The position numbers and the translations under genes were made by a program. A model generated the notes under the pieces. The model was not told the DNA's origin, did no database searches, and worked only from the letters and a program-made list of their open reading frames with translations. From Lentzea waywayandensis (GTDB lineage: Bacteria > Actinomycetota > Actinomycetes > Mycobacteriales > Pseudonocardiaceae): DNA of 64,000 bases. Shown here one piece after another: positions 25,059-33,227 of the stretch. The DNA lies in assembly GCF_900115955.1 (NCBI RefSeq), contig NZ_FOYL01000008.1:186001-250000 (forward strand), written 5' to 3'. Numbering within the stretch: position 1 is the first letter of the stretch; each line of letters begins with the position of its first letter.

Positions 25059-26407
25059 CGCGCTGCCTCCTGGAGCTTGGCGCTGGCCGCGGAGAGGTCA
25101 CGCGCCAGCTCGTCGGTCGACGCCGTGAGCAGGACACCGTCCCGCACCACGACCTCACCGCCGACGATCAACAGTTTCAACGGCGGGGGAGTGCCGAGCA
25201 CCAGTGCCGCCACCGGGTCCGCGATCCCCGCGTAGTCCATTCCGGACAGGTCCCACACGGCGAGGTCCGCGACCTTGCCCGGCTCGATCGAACCCAGCGC
25301 GTCGTCGCGGCCCAGCACCTGGGCGCCGCCCATCGTGCCCATCCACAACGCCTTGCGGGCGTCCATCGCGCCCGGACCGCCCCGCTGACGTGCCTGGTAG
25401 AGCGCCGACCGCAGCTCGACGACCAGCCCGCCGTCCTCATTGGACGCGGCGCCGTCGACGCCGAGACCGACCGGCGCGCCGGCGTCCAGCAGGTCGCGGA
25501 CGGGCGCGATCCCGGTGCCCAGCCGCCCGTTGGACGTCGGGCAGTGCGCGGAACCGGTCCGGGTCGCTCCCAGTCGTTTCACCGCGTCGGCGTTCAGGTG
25601 CACGGTGTGCGCGAGCCACACGTCCGAACCCAGCCAGCCGAGCTGCTCGGCGTACTCGGTCGGCGTGCAGCCGTTCTCCGCCAGGCACTGCTCTTCCTCG
25701 TCCAGGGTCTCGGCGAGGTGCGTGTGCAGCCGAACTCCGTGCCGTCGCGCCAAAGCGGCCGCACCGGTCATCAGTTCTCGCGATACCGAGAACGGCGAGC
25801 AGGGTCCGACAGCCACCCGGACGAGAGCGTCGTCCGCGGTCGAGTGGTAGTCGCCGATCGCCTGCTCGGTCGCGATCAACGCGGCCTCGGTCTCCTCGAC
25901 CAGGTTGTCCGGCGGCAACCCGCCGTGCGACTGGCCGCGGTCCATCGAGCCCCGGATCGCCTCCAGGCGGATCCCGATCCGCCGCCCCGCCGACACCAGC
26001 GCGTCGAACACGTCGCCGCCACCGGACGGGAAGACGTAGTGGTGGTCGGCGGCGAGCGTGCAGCCCGTCAACGCCAGCCGCGCCAGACCGGCGGACGCCG
26101 CCGCGTGCGTCACGGTGTCGTCGAGCCCGCGCCACACCGGGTACAGCGTGGTCAGCCACTCGAACAGCGTGGCGTCGGTGGCGAGCCCGCGCGTCGCCCA
26201 CTGGTAGAGGTGGTGGTGCGTGTTGATCAGCCCCGGCGTGACCAGGCACGACGACGCGTCGACGTAGGTGTGGGACTCGTAGGGCCGAGGCGCCGGACCC
26301 GAGCCGACGGACTTGACGCGCCCGCCGTCGATCACGACGTGCCCGGACAGGTGCTCGGTCCCGGCCTCGTCCACAGTGGACACCGCGCAGCGGTCGAGGA
26401 CGATCAT
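25055..26407 (-). CDS. 8-oxoguanine deaminase-like amidohydrolase
   Basis: Amidohydrolase-superfamily enzyme of 450 residues. Metal-binding motifs in order are NTHHHLYQW (HxH near residue 66), HTHLAET near residue 230, a LAHTVHLN segment near 266, and GLGVDGAASNEDG with the catalytic Asp near 318. The similarity and surroundings fit 8-oxoguanine deaminase (8-oxoguanine to urate and ammonia); chlorohydrolase or large-type guanine deaminase are alternatives. It overlaps the iron-sulfur subunit upstream and the Mo subunit downstream by four bases each, so it is embedded in the dehydrogenase operon. Confidence 0.84.
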   Translation of the reverse strand: MIVLDRCAVSTVDEAGTEHLSGHVVIDGGRVKSVGSGPAPRPYESHTYVDASSCLVTPGLINTHHHLYQWATRGLATDATLFEWLTTLYPVWRGLDDTVTHAAASAGLARLALTGCTLAADHHYVFPSGGGDVFDALVSAGRRIGIRLEAIRGSMDRGQSHGGLPPDNLVEETEAALIATEQAIGDYHSTADDALVRVAVGPCSPFSVSRELMTGAAALARRHGVRLHTHLAETLDEEEQCLAENGCTPTEYAEQLGWLGSDVWLAHTVHLNADAVKRLGATRTGSAHCPTSNGRLGTGIAPVRDLLDAGAPVGLGVDGAASNEDGGLVVELRSALYQARQRGGPGAMDARKALWMGTMGGAQVLGRDDALGSIEPGKVADLAVWDLSGMDYAGIADPVAALVLGTPPPLKLLIVGGEVVVRDGVLLTASTDELARDLSAASAKLQEAAR

Positions 26408-26865
26408 CGGCGTGACGCCGCCAATCGCACGGCGTCCAGGATCTTCTCGTACCCCGTGCAGCGGCACAGGTTTCCGGCCAACGCCTCGCGGATCTCCGGA
26501 TCCGACGGGTTCGGCACCCGGTCCAGCAGGTCGTGCGCCTGCACCACGAGGCCCGGCGTGCAGAACCCGCACTGCACCGCGCCGGCCTCGACGAACGCCT
26601 CCTGCACCGGGTCCAGCACGTCCCCGTCCGCGAGCCCCTCGACCGTCGTCACCTCGCGGTCCTGCGCCTGCCCGGCCGCGACCAGGCACGCACACACCGG
26701 CACCTTGTCCAGGTACACCGTGCACGAACCGCATTCGCCCTGCTCGCAGGCGTTCTTCGAGCCGGGCAGTCCGAGCCGCTCGCGCAGCATGAACAGCAGC
26801 GACTCGCCTTCCCACACGTCGTCGGCCTGGCGCTGCTCGCCGTTGACCGTCACGTTCACGCGCAT
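26404..26865 (-). CDS. Xanthine dehydrogenase iron-sulfur subunit
   Basis: Small subunit of 153 residues with two [2Fe-2S] clusters. The plant-type ferredoxin cluster ligands lie in ACEQGECGSCTVYL plus a later Cys (PVCACL). The second helical-bundle cluster uses QCGFCTPG and NLCRCTGYEKIL. It relays electrons from the Mo centre to the FAD subunit. The ATG at 26865 overlaps the FAD subunit gene by 10 bp. Confidence 0.92.
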   Translation of the reverse strand: MRVNVTVNGEQRQADDVWEGESLLFMLRERLGLPGSKNACEQGECGSCTVYLDKVPVCACLVAAGQAQDREVTTVEGLADGDVLDPVQEAFVEAGAVQCGFCTPGLVVQAHDLLDRVPNPSDPEIREALAGNLCRCTGYEKILDAVRLAASRR

Positions 26866-27716
26866 GCCCGCTCCCCGTCCAAGAGTTCCTGCCAGGCCCA
26901 GCCGAGCGTCCGGCGAGCCATCACTGCCAAGGCGTGCTTGCGATAGGCCGCCGACCCGCGCACGTCGTCGATCGGCGACGCGGCCTGGGACACCAGCTCC
27001 CCGAACTCGCGCTTCACCGAGTCCAGCAACGGCTTGGGGTTGCGGAAGTCCAGCGCCGAGGCCAGGAACTGCTCGGCCTCACCGGCCCGGCGCGGTGTCG
27101 GGGCGGCGGAACCGACCGCCGCGCCCACCCGGTTCTCCTCCGGGAACAACGAGATCCCGAACGAGCACACCGCGATCACCATGGCGTTGCGCGTGCCGAC
27201 CTTCGAGAACTGTTGTGGCCCCTTGGCAGGCGTCAGGTGAACCGCCACGATCAGTTCGTCCTGCTCCAGCGCGTTCCGCTTGACCCCCAGGTAGAACTCG
27301 GCGGCCGGGATCATCCGCGTGCCGCGCACGGAGGCGACCTCGATGACCGCGTCGGACGCCAGCAGCACCGGGTGCGTGTCCCCGGCGGGGGAGGCCGCGC
27401 CGAGGTTGCCGCCGACCGTGCCGCGGTTGCGGATCTGCGGCGAGCCGACCGTTCGTGCGGCCATGGCCAGGCCCGGCAGTTGCGCGCCCAGTTCGTCGAT
27501 GATCCGCACGTACGGCACGCCGGCGCCGACCCGCAGCCCGTCCGACCACTGCTGGAGCTCGGGAATCCGGGTCAGGTCCAGGAGGGCGGAGGGCCTGCGG
27601 TGGTCGTAGTTCATCTCCACCATGACGTCCGTGCCACCGGCGATCGGCACGGCGTCAGGGCGCGCGGCCTTGAGCTCCAGCGCCTCCGCAAGCGTTTCCG
27701 GTCGAAGGAAGTCCAT
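26856..27716 (-). CDS. Xanthine dehydrogenase FAD-binding subunit
   Basis: Middle subunit of 286 residues. The FAD-binding segments are PIAGGTDVMVEM near residue 25 and TVGGNLGAASPAGD near residue 100; the C-terminal CO-dehydrogenase flavoprotein domain follows. It accepts electrons from the iron-sulfur subunit and passes them to NAD or another acceptor. It begins two bases after the HIU hydrolase stop, in the same operon. Confidence 0.9.
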   Translation of the reverse strand: MDFLRPETLAEALELKAARPDAVPIAGGTDVMVEMNYDHRRPSALLDLTRIPELQQWSDGLRVGAGVPYVRIIDELGAQLPGLAMAARTVGSPQIRNRGTVGGNLGAASPAGDTHPVLLASDAVIEVASVRGTRMIPAAEFYLGVKRNALEQDELIVAVHLTPAKGPQQFSKVGTRNAMVIAVCSFGISLFPEENRVGAAVGSAAPTPRRAGEAEQFLASALDFRNPKPLLDSVKREFGELVSQAASPIDDVRGSAAYRKHALAVMARRTLGWAWQELLDGERACA

Positions 27717-27718
27717 GG

Positions 27719-28021
27719 TCAGCTACCTCGGTAGGTGGAGTAGGCGAACGGCGACAGCAGCAACGGCACGTGGTAGTGCTGCGCCGGATCGGAGTAGTCG
27801 AAGGTGAGCACGACCTCGGGGAAGAACGGCGCCGCCTCCGAGGTGTCGAACACCAGCCGGTAGACCCCGGCCTCCAGACCGTCACCCCATCCGGTGATCC
27901 GGCCATCGGTGTTCGTCTCGGCGTTCGCCACCTCGGTCCCGTCGCGGCGCTGCAGCGACACGGTGATGCCGGCGAACGGCCTGCCGCGCGCCGCGTCCAG
28001 CACGTGCGTGGAGATCGTCAC
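27719..28021 (-). CDS. uraH: 5-hydroxyisourate hydrolase (transthyretin-like)
   Basis: Transthyretin-related protein of 100 residues. The signature STHVLD is at the N-terminus, and the characteristic C-terminal tetrapeptide YRGS closes the chain after YHVPLLLSPFAYST. It hydrolyses 5-hydroxyisourate, the product of urate oxidase, to OHCU. GTG 28021 is preferred because GGGAGGG lies five bases before it; the longer ATG at 28033 would put that ribosome site inside the coding region. It is the first gene of the purine operon. No uricase or OHCU decarboxylase gene lies in the window. Confidence 0.9.
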   Translation of the reverse strand: MTISTHVLDAARGRPFAGITVSLQRRDGTEVANAETNTDGRITGWGDGLEAGVYRLVFDTSEAAPFFPEVVLTFDYSDPAQHYHVPLLLSPFAYSTYRGS

Positions 28022-28058
28022 TCGCCCTCCCATCTGGTTGTGAGCCAGTACACAGACC

Positions 28059-28076
28059 TAGAGGTACACACCTCTA
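28059..28076. promoter_or_regulatory. Inverted repeat between uraH and pucR genes
   Basis: TAGAGGT ACAC ACCTCTA: perfect 7-bp arms, 4-bp spacer, 38 bp upstream of the uraH start. It is a good candidate operator for the operon, perhaps for PucR. Confidence 0.5.
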
Positions 28077-28100
28077 CGGCGGGACACATGAATCAGGAGG

Positions 28101-28142
28101 TTCCTACACGTAACGAATTTGTGCTTTCCTACAAACACGAAT
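28101..28142. promoter_or_regulatory. Tandem TTCCTACA...ACGAAT boxes upstream of the pucR gene
   Basis: TTCCTACA followed by ACGAAT occurs at 28101-28118 and 28126-28142, 25 bp apart, directly upstream of the regulator start at 28161. This is a possible autoregulatory site. It does not match the Bacillus PucR box I know. Confidence 0.4.
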
Positions 28143-28160
28143 GGACGAAAGTGACCCCTC

Positions 28161-29600
28161 ATGTTGTTGCTGCGGACGTTGCTGCAGATGCCGGAGCTGC
28201 GCCTGAGCCTGCACACCGGTGAAGACCAGCTCGACCGCACCGTCACCCGCGTGTACGGAACGGAGCTGCCCGACCCCAGCCGGTACCTGTCCGGCGGGGA
28301 GCTCGTGCTGTCCGGCCTGCTCTGGCACCACGGCCCGCAGGACTCCGAGACGTTCGTCCGCTCCCTCGCCGCGGCCCGCGTCGCCGGCCTGGCCGCGTCC
28401 GAGACCGAGAACCGCGCGCTGCCCGACGACCTCGTCGACGCCTGCGTGCGCCACCACGTGCCGCTGCTGGAGGTGCCGGTCGACCTCTCGTTCGCGACCA
28501 TCACCGAACGCGTCTCGATGGAGCTCGTCGGCCTCTCCCGCCACCGCCGCCTGCTGAACGTCGTCGCGGAGGGCTCCGGCCTGCCCGCGCTGCTGCTGGC
28601 GGGCAGCCACGAGCTCGGCGCCTCGTGCTGGGTGCTGTCCACGACCGGCCGCGTCGTCGCGGGCGGCGAACTGCGCGAGCGGGTCGCGCTGGTGAAGGAG
28701 TTCCTCCAGGCCGACCGGCTCCCCAAGACGGTCAGGGGCATGACCCTGGTCCCCGTCTCCGAACGCGGCGGCAACCGCCTCACCAGCTGGATCCTCGTCG
28801 TGGGCGGCTCGGTACAACCCGAGGCGGCCGCCGAGCTCGCGTCGCTGGTGGGGCTGGAGCGGTTGCGCGAGGCCCAGGGACGGCAGATCGAGAACCGCAC
28901 GGCCGCACCGCTGGTGTCCGCGGTCCTGAGCGGATCGGCCGACCTGGAGTCACGGCTGGCGGCCGCAGGGCTGGAGAGCGCCCAGCTGCGGGTGATCAGC
29001 GCGGTGACGTCCGACCAACGAGCGGAACTCGCCGCGGCGGTGCTGGAGGAAGCGCTGCCCCAGGCCCTCGTGACCCCGGTCGGCGACACCGTCTACGCGG
29101 TGGCGAAGGCCGGCGACTCGGTGCCCGACGACGTCCGCGAGGCGATGCGCGTGATGGAACCGGGCCTCGGCTCGTCCCGCGTGCTCGTCGGCATCAGCTC
29201 ACCGGTCACGTCCCGCGGACTGCGCGGCGCGGCGGAGGAAGCCACGCACGCGCGTCAGCTGGGAGAGCGCCGTGGCGGCCGCACGTGTGTGGTGGCGGGC
29301 GAGGAGATCGCACTGCACCAACTGCTGCTCGCGGGCGTGCCGGAGGAGTTGCGCGCGTCGTTGCGCCGGCGGCTCCTCGGCCCGGTGCTGGACTACGACG
29401 CCGAGCACGGGTCGGATCTCGTGGGCACGTTGAGGGTGTTCCTCGACTGTTCTGGTTCGTGGACGGCGGCGGCGGGCAAGTTGCACGTCCACGTGAACAC
29501 GTTGCGGTATCGGGTGGGGCGGGTGGAGGACCTGCTCGGCACAGACCTGGCGGAGTTCGAGGCGCGCGTGGACCTCTTCCTGGCGTTGCAGGCGGGGTAG
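28161..29600 (+). CDS. PucR family transcriptional regulator
   Basis: Regulator of 479 residues. The N-terminal PucR/purine-catabolism domain spans residues 1-125 (LPDPSRYLSGGELVLSGL), a GGDEF-like sensor region follows, and a C-terminal HTH_30 domain is near residues 425-475 (WTAAAGKLHVHVNTLRYRVG). In Bacillus, PucR controls purine catabolism in response to ureides such as allantoin. The gene is divergent from the purine operon across 127 bp with two sets of repeats, so it most likely controls that operon and itself. Confidence 0.9.
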   Translation: MLLLRTLLQMPELRLSLHTGEDQLDRTVTRVYGTELPDPSRYLSGGELVLSGLLWHHGPQDSETFVRSLAAARVAGLAASETENRALPDDLVDACVRHHVPLLEVPVDLSFATITERVSMELVGLSRHRRLLNVVAEGSGLPALLLAGSHELGASCWVLSTTGRVVAGGELRERVALVKEFLQADRLPKTVRGMTLVPVSERGGNRLTSWILVVGGSVQPEAAAELASLVGLERLREAQGRQIENRTAAPLVSAVLSGSADLESRLAAAGLESAQLRVISAVTSDQRAELAAAVLEEALPQALVTPVGDTVYAVAKAGDSVPDDVREAMRVMEPGLGSSRVLVGISSPVTSRGLRGAAEEATHARQLGERRGGRTCVVAGEEIALHQLLLAGVPEELRASLRRRLLGPVLDYDAEHGSDLVGTLRVFLDCSGSWTAAAGKLHVHVNTLRYRVGRVEDLLGTDLAEFEARVDLFLALQAG

Positions 29601-29609
29601 CTTGGACGG

Positions 29610-29864
29610 GTGCCCGAACATCGGCCGATAGAACGAATCGCGGCCGACCTTCGTCGTGTGCGCCGGGTGCGGGCCTCCTTCGAGCCCGGGGCGTCCGCGA
29701 TCAAGAAGATCGGTGCTCGTCAGGCCTATGACGCGCTGCTCGTCCAGGCCTGCACCGCGTTGGGCGTCGAGCACCGGTTGCTTTCGTTGCCCGAAGGAAT
29801 GGACCGCGAGGTCGAGCGGCTGCGGGTCGAGGAGTGCCTGAAGCATCTCGGGTTGTCACTCTGA
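29610..29864 (+). CDS. Small protein of unknown function
   Basis: Basic protein of 84 residues, not recognised, with an Arg-rich N-terminal helix (IAADLRRVRRVRASFE), no membrane segment and no cysteine motif. The GTG start is 6 nt from TAGCTT (29598-29603), the spacing of a leaderless promoter. The box overlaps the PucR stop codon. The composition looks like coding sequence, but the gene is short and lacks a family, so confidence is moderate. Confidence 0.55.
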   Translation: MPEHRPIERIAADLRRVRRVRASFEPGASAIKKIGARQAYDALLVQACTALGVEHRLLSLPEGMDREVERLRVEECLKHLGLSL

Positions 29865-29930
29865 TGGCTGATACTTCTTGAGCCTTCAGGCTGATGCCGG
29901 AGCACCTCCCGGCTTCCTACCGTTCGGGAC

Positions 29931-30254
29931 ATGAAGACCGCCGTCTTACTCGTGGGCCTGCTGCTGGCCGGAAGCGCCGGTTGTGCGGCAGCGCCCAACA
30001 TCCGCGTGGTGGTCGAGGGGACGGGCACGACCGACCGGCTCACCTACACGTTTCCCGGTGAGGAGGAACGGACGCTGCGCAACCCCGACCTGCCGTTCGA
30101 GCGCATGGGCAAGCGCAAGGGGAGGGTCGTCATCCGGCTGGAGGGCGTGCACGGCGAGCTCACCTGCAAGATCATCGTGAACGGGCGGCAGGTTCGTTCC
30201 TCGACGTCGAAGACAGGGGCCGCGCTCACGTGCGATCACTCGATGGCCGTCTGA
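29931..30254 (+). CDS. MmpS-like small lipoprotein
   Basis: Exported protein of 107 residues. Hydrophobic leader with lipobox AGSAGC (Cys18), then one compact beta domain: VVVEGTGTTDRLTYTFPG, VIRLEGVHGELTCKIIVNG and a final Cys near residue 102. The pattern resembles the soluble domain of MmpS-family transport accessory proteins, which partner MmpL exporters in mycobacteria; no MmpL gene is nearby. TACCGT lies 7 nt before the ATG (leaderless promoter). Confidence 0.7.
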   Translation: MKTAVLLVGLLLAGSAGCAAAPNIRVVVEGTGTTDRLTYTFPGEEERTLRNPDLPFERMGKRKGRVVIRLEGVHGELTCKIIVNGRQVRSSTSKTGAALTCDHSMAV

Positions 30255-30305
30255 TGTAAGACGAGGAAAGCCCGTAGCTTCAACGTGTCGGGGAGGTACG
30301 GGTTG

Positions 30306-31043
30306 ATGAGTGACGTACTGGCTGTCAGAGCCACAGGGGTCATCAGGGGCAGGAACGACGTACCGCCGCGGTTCCGGCCGCCCGCGCCGCCGCGGCACTT
30401 CGTCGGCAGGGACGCGGAACTGGCGGGCATCAGGCCCGGGGTGACGGTGCTGCACGGCGCGAGCGGGGTGGGGAAGACCGCGCTGGCGCTGAAGTGGTTG
30501 CGGGAGCGGGGATCCGGCGACCAGCTCTACGTCGACCTGGCCGCGCACGACCTGAGTCAGGTGCTGCGGGCGTTCGGGTTGGACGTCGAATCCGGTGACG
30601 AGCCGGCGGTCTTCCGCAGCCTGGTCACGCTGCGGCAGTTCACCCTGTTGCTGGACAACGCGGACTCCGCCGAGCAGGTGACGCCGCTGCTGCCCGCCTC
30701 GGGCACCGTGCTCGTCACCAGTCGTTCGAAGCTGGACCTCCCGCAGGCGCGGGAGATCGGCGTCGAGCCGCTCGCCGACGACGGACGGCTCGGGCCGTTG
30801 CTCGATCGGTCCTATGTGGAGCTTCCGGAACGGCAGGCGCGGCTCTACCGGCTGTGCGCGTGGGAGCCGGACGCGTTCGGGGTGCCGGTGGCGGCGGCGA
30901 TCGCGGGCGAGGCCGACTGCGACGTCGAGGACGCGCTGGACGACCTGGTGGAGAAGTCGTTGCTGACCGAGGTCGGGGACTACGCGTTCCGCTTCCATGA
31001 CCTCGTGCGTGCTCATGCGCGCGCAAAGCGCTATCAATCGTAA
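30306..31043 (+). CDS. Short stand-alone STAND (NB-ARC-like) ATPase
   Basis: ATPase of 245 residues consisting almost only of the NB-ARC core. RHFVGRDAELAGI precedes Walker A LHGASGVGKTALAL near residue 55, Walker B is FTLLLDNADSAEQV, then a sensor strand TVLVTSRS, and the C-terminal winged-helix-like region ends FRFHDLVRAHARAK. It lacks the DNA-binding domain and TPR repeats of AfsR-like proteins; it may be a minimal STAND protein or a truncated relative. ATG 30306 is chosen since GGGGAGG lies 9 nt upstream; a GTG at 30285 would include it. Confidence 0.75.
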   Translation: MSDVLAVRATGVIRGRNDVPPRFRPPAPPRHFVGRDAELAGIRPGVTVLHGASGVGKTALALKWLRERGSGDQLYVDLAAHDLSQVLRAFGLDVESGDEPAVFRSLVTLRQFTLLLDNADSAEQVTPLLPASGTVLVTSRSKLDLPQAREIGVEPLADDGRLGPLLDRSYVELPERQARLYRLCAWEPDAFGVPVAAAIAGEADCDVEDALDDLVEKSLLTEVGDYAFRFHDLVRAHARAKRYQS

Positions 31044-31081
31044 ATAGGGCGCACGGCCGTTTAACGCAAAGCATTCCGTCT

Positions 31082-31094
31082 AACGAAGTTCGTT
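31082..31094. promoter_or_regulatory. Palindrome upstream of the XRE gene
   Basis: AACGAAGTTCGTT is a perfect palindrome around a central G, 69 bp before the XRE start. It is a possible autoregulatory operator in an AT-richer 119-bp gap. Confidence 0.35.
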
Positions 31095-31162
31095 GGCAGT
31101 AAAGGGTTGTCCACACCGACCCGTCCCTTTCGGGAATCCGAATTGGTCATATCCTTCGCGTC

Positions 31163-32005
31163 ATGCCGAAGGATTTCCGGGCCACGACGCTCGAACGCGC
31201 CATCGGGCGGCAGCTGGCCGGGTGGCGCGACGAGCGCGAGCTGAGCCTCACGGAGGCCGGCCAGCGCGTGGGTTTCAGCAGTGCCAAGCTGTCCATGATG
31301 GAGAACGCGGTGCAGCCGTCGGCGCCCGTGGACGTCATGGCGCTCGGTTACGTCTACAAGGTGCCCACTCCGGAATGGCAGGCCGTCGTGTTGCGCGCGC
31401 AGTACGCGGAACGGGCCCGCGCGCGTTCCGGTGGTGACGGCCTGAACTTCGACCCGGCGGCGGACTTCGCGAATCTGGTGTTCGAGGCGACGTTGTTGCG
31501 TGTCTTCACGACGGATCTCGTTCCGGCGGCGTTCCAGCTTCCCGGTTACACCAATGCGGTTCTGCAGGACGACGATCCGGTGCGGACAGCGCGGCTCGCG
31601 ATGGTGCGGGAGGCGTGGGCGACGCGGCTGACCGACAGGGATCCGCTGGCGGTGCGGGCCGTGTTCCCGGAGGCGGTGCTGCGGCAGGTGATCGGCGGGC
31701 CGCGGGTGATGAAGGCGCAACTGCTGCACCTGATGGAGGTCAGCGAGCACGAGACGGTGACCGTGCGGGTCGTGCCGCGGGGTGCGGGGGCGTATCCGGC
31801 GATGGGGTCGCCGTTCACGTTGCTGGGGTTTCCGCATCGGCAGCACAACGACGTGGCCTACCTGGAGACGTTCATCAAGGGCGAGTACGTCGAGGAGCCG
31901 GGGCTGACCGAGCAGTGCGCGCACAGGTTCGCGAGCCTGCAGGAGATGGCGCTGGGGACCGGCGAGTCGTTGGAGCTCATCGCCGAGGCCGCCGCTGACC
32001 TGTAG
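31163..32005 (+). CDS. XRE-family regulator with DUF5753 domain
   Basis: Regulator of 280 residues: HTH_31-like helix-turn-helix at residues 10-65 (LSLTEAGQRVGFSSAKLSMMEN), followed by the DUF5753 (Scr1-type) C-terminal domain of about 180 residues. In streptomycetes such regulators are typically paired with a small DUF397 protein; none is found on either side. TATCCT at 31150-31155 lies 7 nt before ATG 31163, indicating a leaderless mRNA. Confidence 0.88.
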   Translation: MPKDFRATTLERAIGRQLAGWRDERELSLTEAGQRVGFSSAKLSMMENAVQPSAPVDVMALGYVYKVPTPEWQAVVLRAQYAERARARSGGDGLNFDPAADFANLVFEATLLRVFTTDLVPAAFQLPGYTNAVLQDDDPVRTARLAMVREAWATRLTDRDPLAVRAVFPEAVLRQVIGGPRVMKAQLLHLMEVSEHETVTVRVVPRGAGAYPAMGSPFTLLGFPHRQHNDVAYLETFIKGEYVEEPGLTEQCAHRFASLQEMALGTGESLELIAEAAADL

Positions 32006-32008
32006 AGA

Positions 32009-32080
32009 TGTCGGATTCCTGAGAAAACTCCTGTTCGGCCGTCGGCAGGAGAAGGATCAGGGACGCACCCCAATCCGACA
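32009..32080 (+). promoter_or_regulatory. Foldable leader of the secreted beta-propeller gene
   Basis: Nested complementary segments: TGTCGGATT (32009-32017) with AATCCGACA (32072-32080), CCTGA (32018-32022) with TCAGG (32057-32061), and CTCCTG (32028-32033) with CAGGAG (32046-32051). The structure would end directly before the AGGAGG ribosome site of the gene at 32091. This could be a regulatory leader or a long inverted repeat bound by a protein. Confidence 0.4.
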
Positions 32081-32090
32081 AGGAGGCGGC

Positions 32091-33005
32091 ATGTACCGCA
32101 GATTCGGTGTCCTGCTCGCGGCAGTCCTGGGCGTCACGCTCACCGCCGCGGCGCCGGCCACCGCGGACGGTTCAGGGCACTTCCACCCCAAATCGTTCCC
32201 AACTGAGTTCTCCCTGCCCAACGGGTGGCAACCGGAAGGCATCGCGATCAGCGGCACCACGGCCTACTTCGGGTCGCGGGCCGACGGGTCGATCTACGCG
32301 GCGGACCTGCGCACCGGCACGGGCAAGGTGCTCGCCAAGGGGCCTGGCACGCCGTCGCTCGGTTTGAAGGTCGACAACCGCAAACGGCTGTGGGTCTCGG
32401 GTGGCACGGGCGGCGACGCACGGGTCTACGACACGCGCACGGGTGCGTTGCTGGCGAAGTTCCAGTTCGCCACCGCGGACACGTTCGTCAACGACGTCGT
32501 GCTGACCGACAAGTCGGCGTGGTTCACCGACTCGCGCAAGGCCGTGCTCTACGAGGTACCGCTCAACCTCAAGCCGCACCGCACGCTCGCGCTGACCGGC
32601 GACCTCGTCGTCACCCCCGGCGCGACGAACCTCAACGGCATCGTCACCGGGCTCGACGGCGGCCTGATCGTCGTGCAGAGCAACACCGGAAAGCTCTTCC
32701 GGATCGATCCCCGGAGCGGCAAATCGACCGAGATCAATTTGAGCGGTCAAACACTCACCAATGGTGACGGTCTGTTGCGTGAGGGACGGCAGTTGTACGT
32801 GGTGCAAAACAGGCTGAACAAAGTCGCGCGCTACACGCTCAGTCGTGATGGCGCGACGCTTGCGGCGGAACGCACGGACGCGCGGTTCGACGTTCCCACG
32901 ACGGTCGCCGCGTTCGGCAAGCGCCTCTACCTGCCGAATGCCCGGTTCAGCACGCCTCCGACGCCCGAGACGACTTACAACGTTGTCGCGGTGGAGCGTC
33001 CGTAG
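32091..33005 (+). CDS. Secreted SMP-30/gluconolactonase-like beta-propeller protein
   Basis: Exported protein of 304 residues. A signal peptide covers residues 1-26 (MYRRFG, hydrophobic core, ATA cleavage). The mature part is a six-bladed propeller of the SMP-30/NHL type, with strands such as GIAISGTTAYFGSRADGSIY, NDVVLTDKSAWFTDS, LNGIVTGLDGGLIVVQ and NGDGLLREGRQLYVVQN. Related proteins bind a metal and hydrolyse lactones, but the exact substrate is unknown. A strong AAGGAGG lies six bases before ATG 32091, and a strong terminator follows. Confidence 0.86.
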   Translation: MYRRFGVLLAAVLGVTLTAAAPATADGSGHFHPKSFPTEFSLPNGWQPEGIAISGTTAYFGSRADGSIYAADLRTGTGKVLAKGPGTPSLGLKVDNRKRLWVSGGTGGDARVYDTRTGALLAKFQFATADTFVNDVVLTDKSAWFTDSRKAVLYEVPLNLKPHRTLALTGDLVVTPGATNLNGIVTGLDGGLIVVQSNTGKLFRIDPRSGKSTEINLSGQTLTNGDGLLREGRQLYVVQNRLNKVARYTLSRDGATLAAERTDARFDVPTTVAAFGKRLYLPNARFSTPPTPETTYNVVAVERP

Positions 33006-33023
33006 AACGTGCGAACGAACTAG

Positions 33024-33065
33024 CCCGTACGGGGGTTCTCACAAGGCAAGAACCCCCGTACTGGG
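33024..33065 (+). terminator. Terminator after the secreted beta-propeller gene
   Basis: 13-bp perfect stem GTACGGGGGTTCT / AGAACCCCCGTAC with a 9-nt loop, extended by C/G pairs after one mismatch. Confidence 0.75.
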
Positions 33066-33127
33066 TGTTGCTCCTGTCACTCGACTGGGTAGCCTGCGAC
33101 CGCGTACTGCGTGTGATCGCTGTCATT

Positions 33128-33187
33128 GGGTAACGATGATCTCTCCCCGTAACCTAAATGCAGCCGAAGGAGTTAGTTGGGTTACCC
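33128..33187. promoter_or_regulatory. GTAAC boxes upstream of the conservon
   Basis: GGGTAAC (33128-33134), GTAACC (33149-33154) and the inverted GGGTTACCC (33179-33187) lie in the 222-bp gap before the conservon start. OmpR-type regulators of actinomycetes (GlnR, MtrA) bind GTAAC-like boxes, but the spacing does not decide which, if any. The rest of the gap, apart from the terminator, shows nothing else. Confidence 0.35.
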
Positions 33188-33227
33188 GCAGCGCTAGCCG
33201 TGGGACACAGGAGACCGTGAGAGCGCT

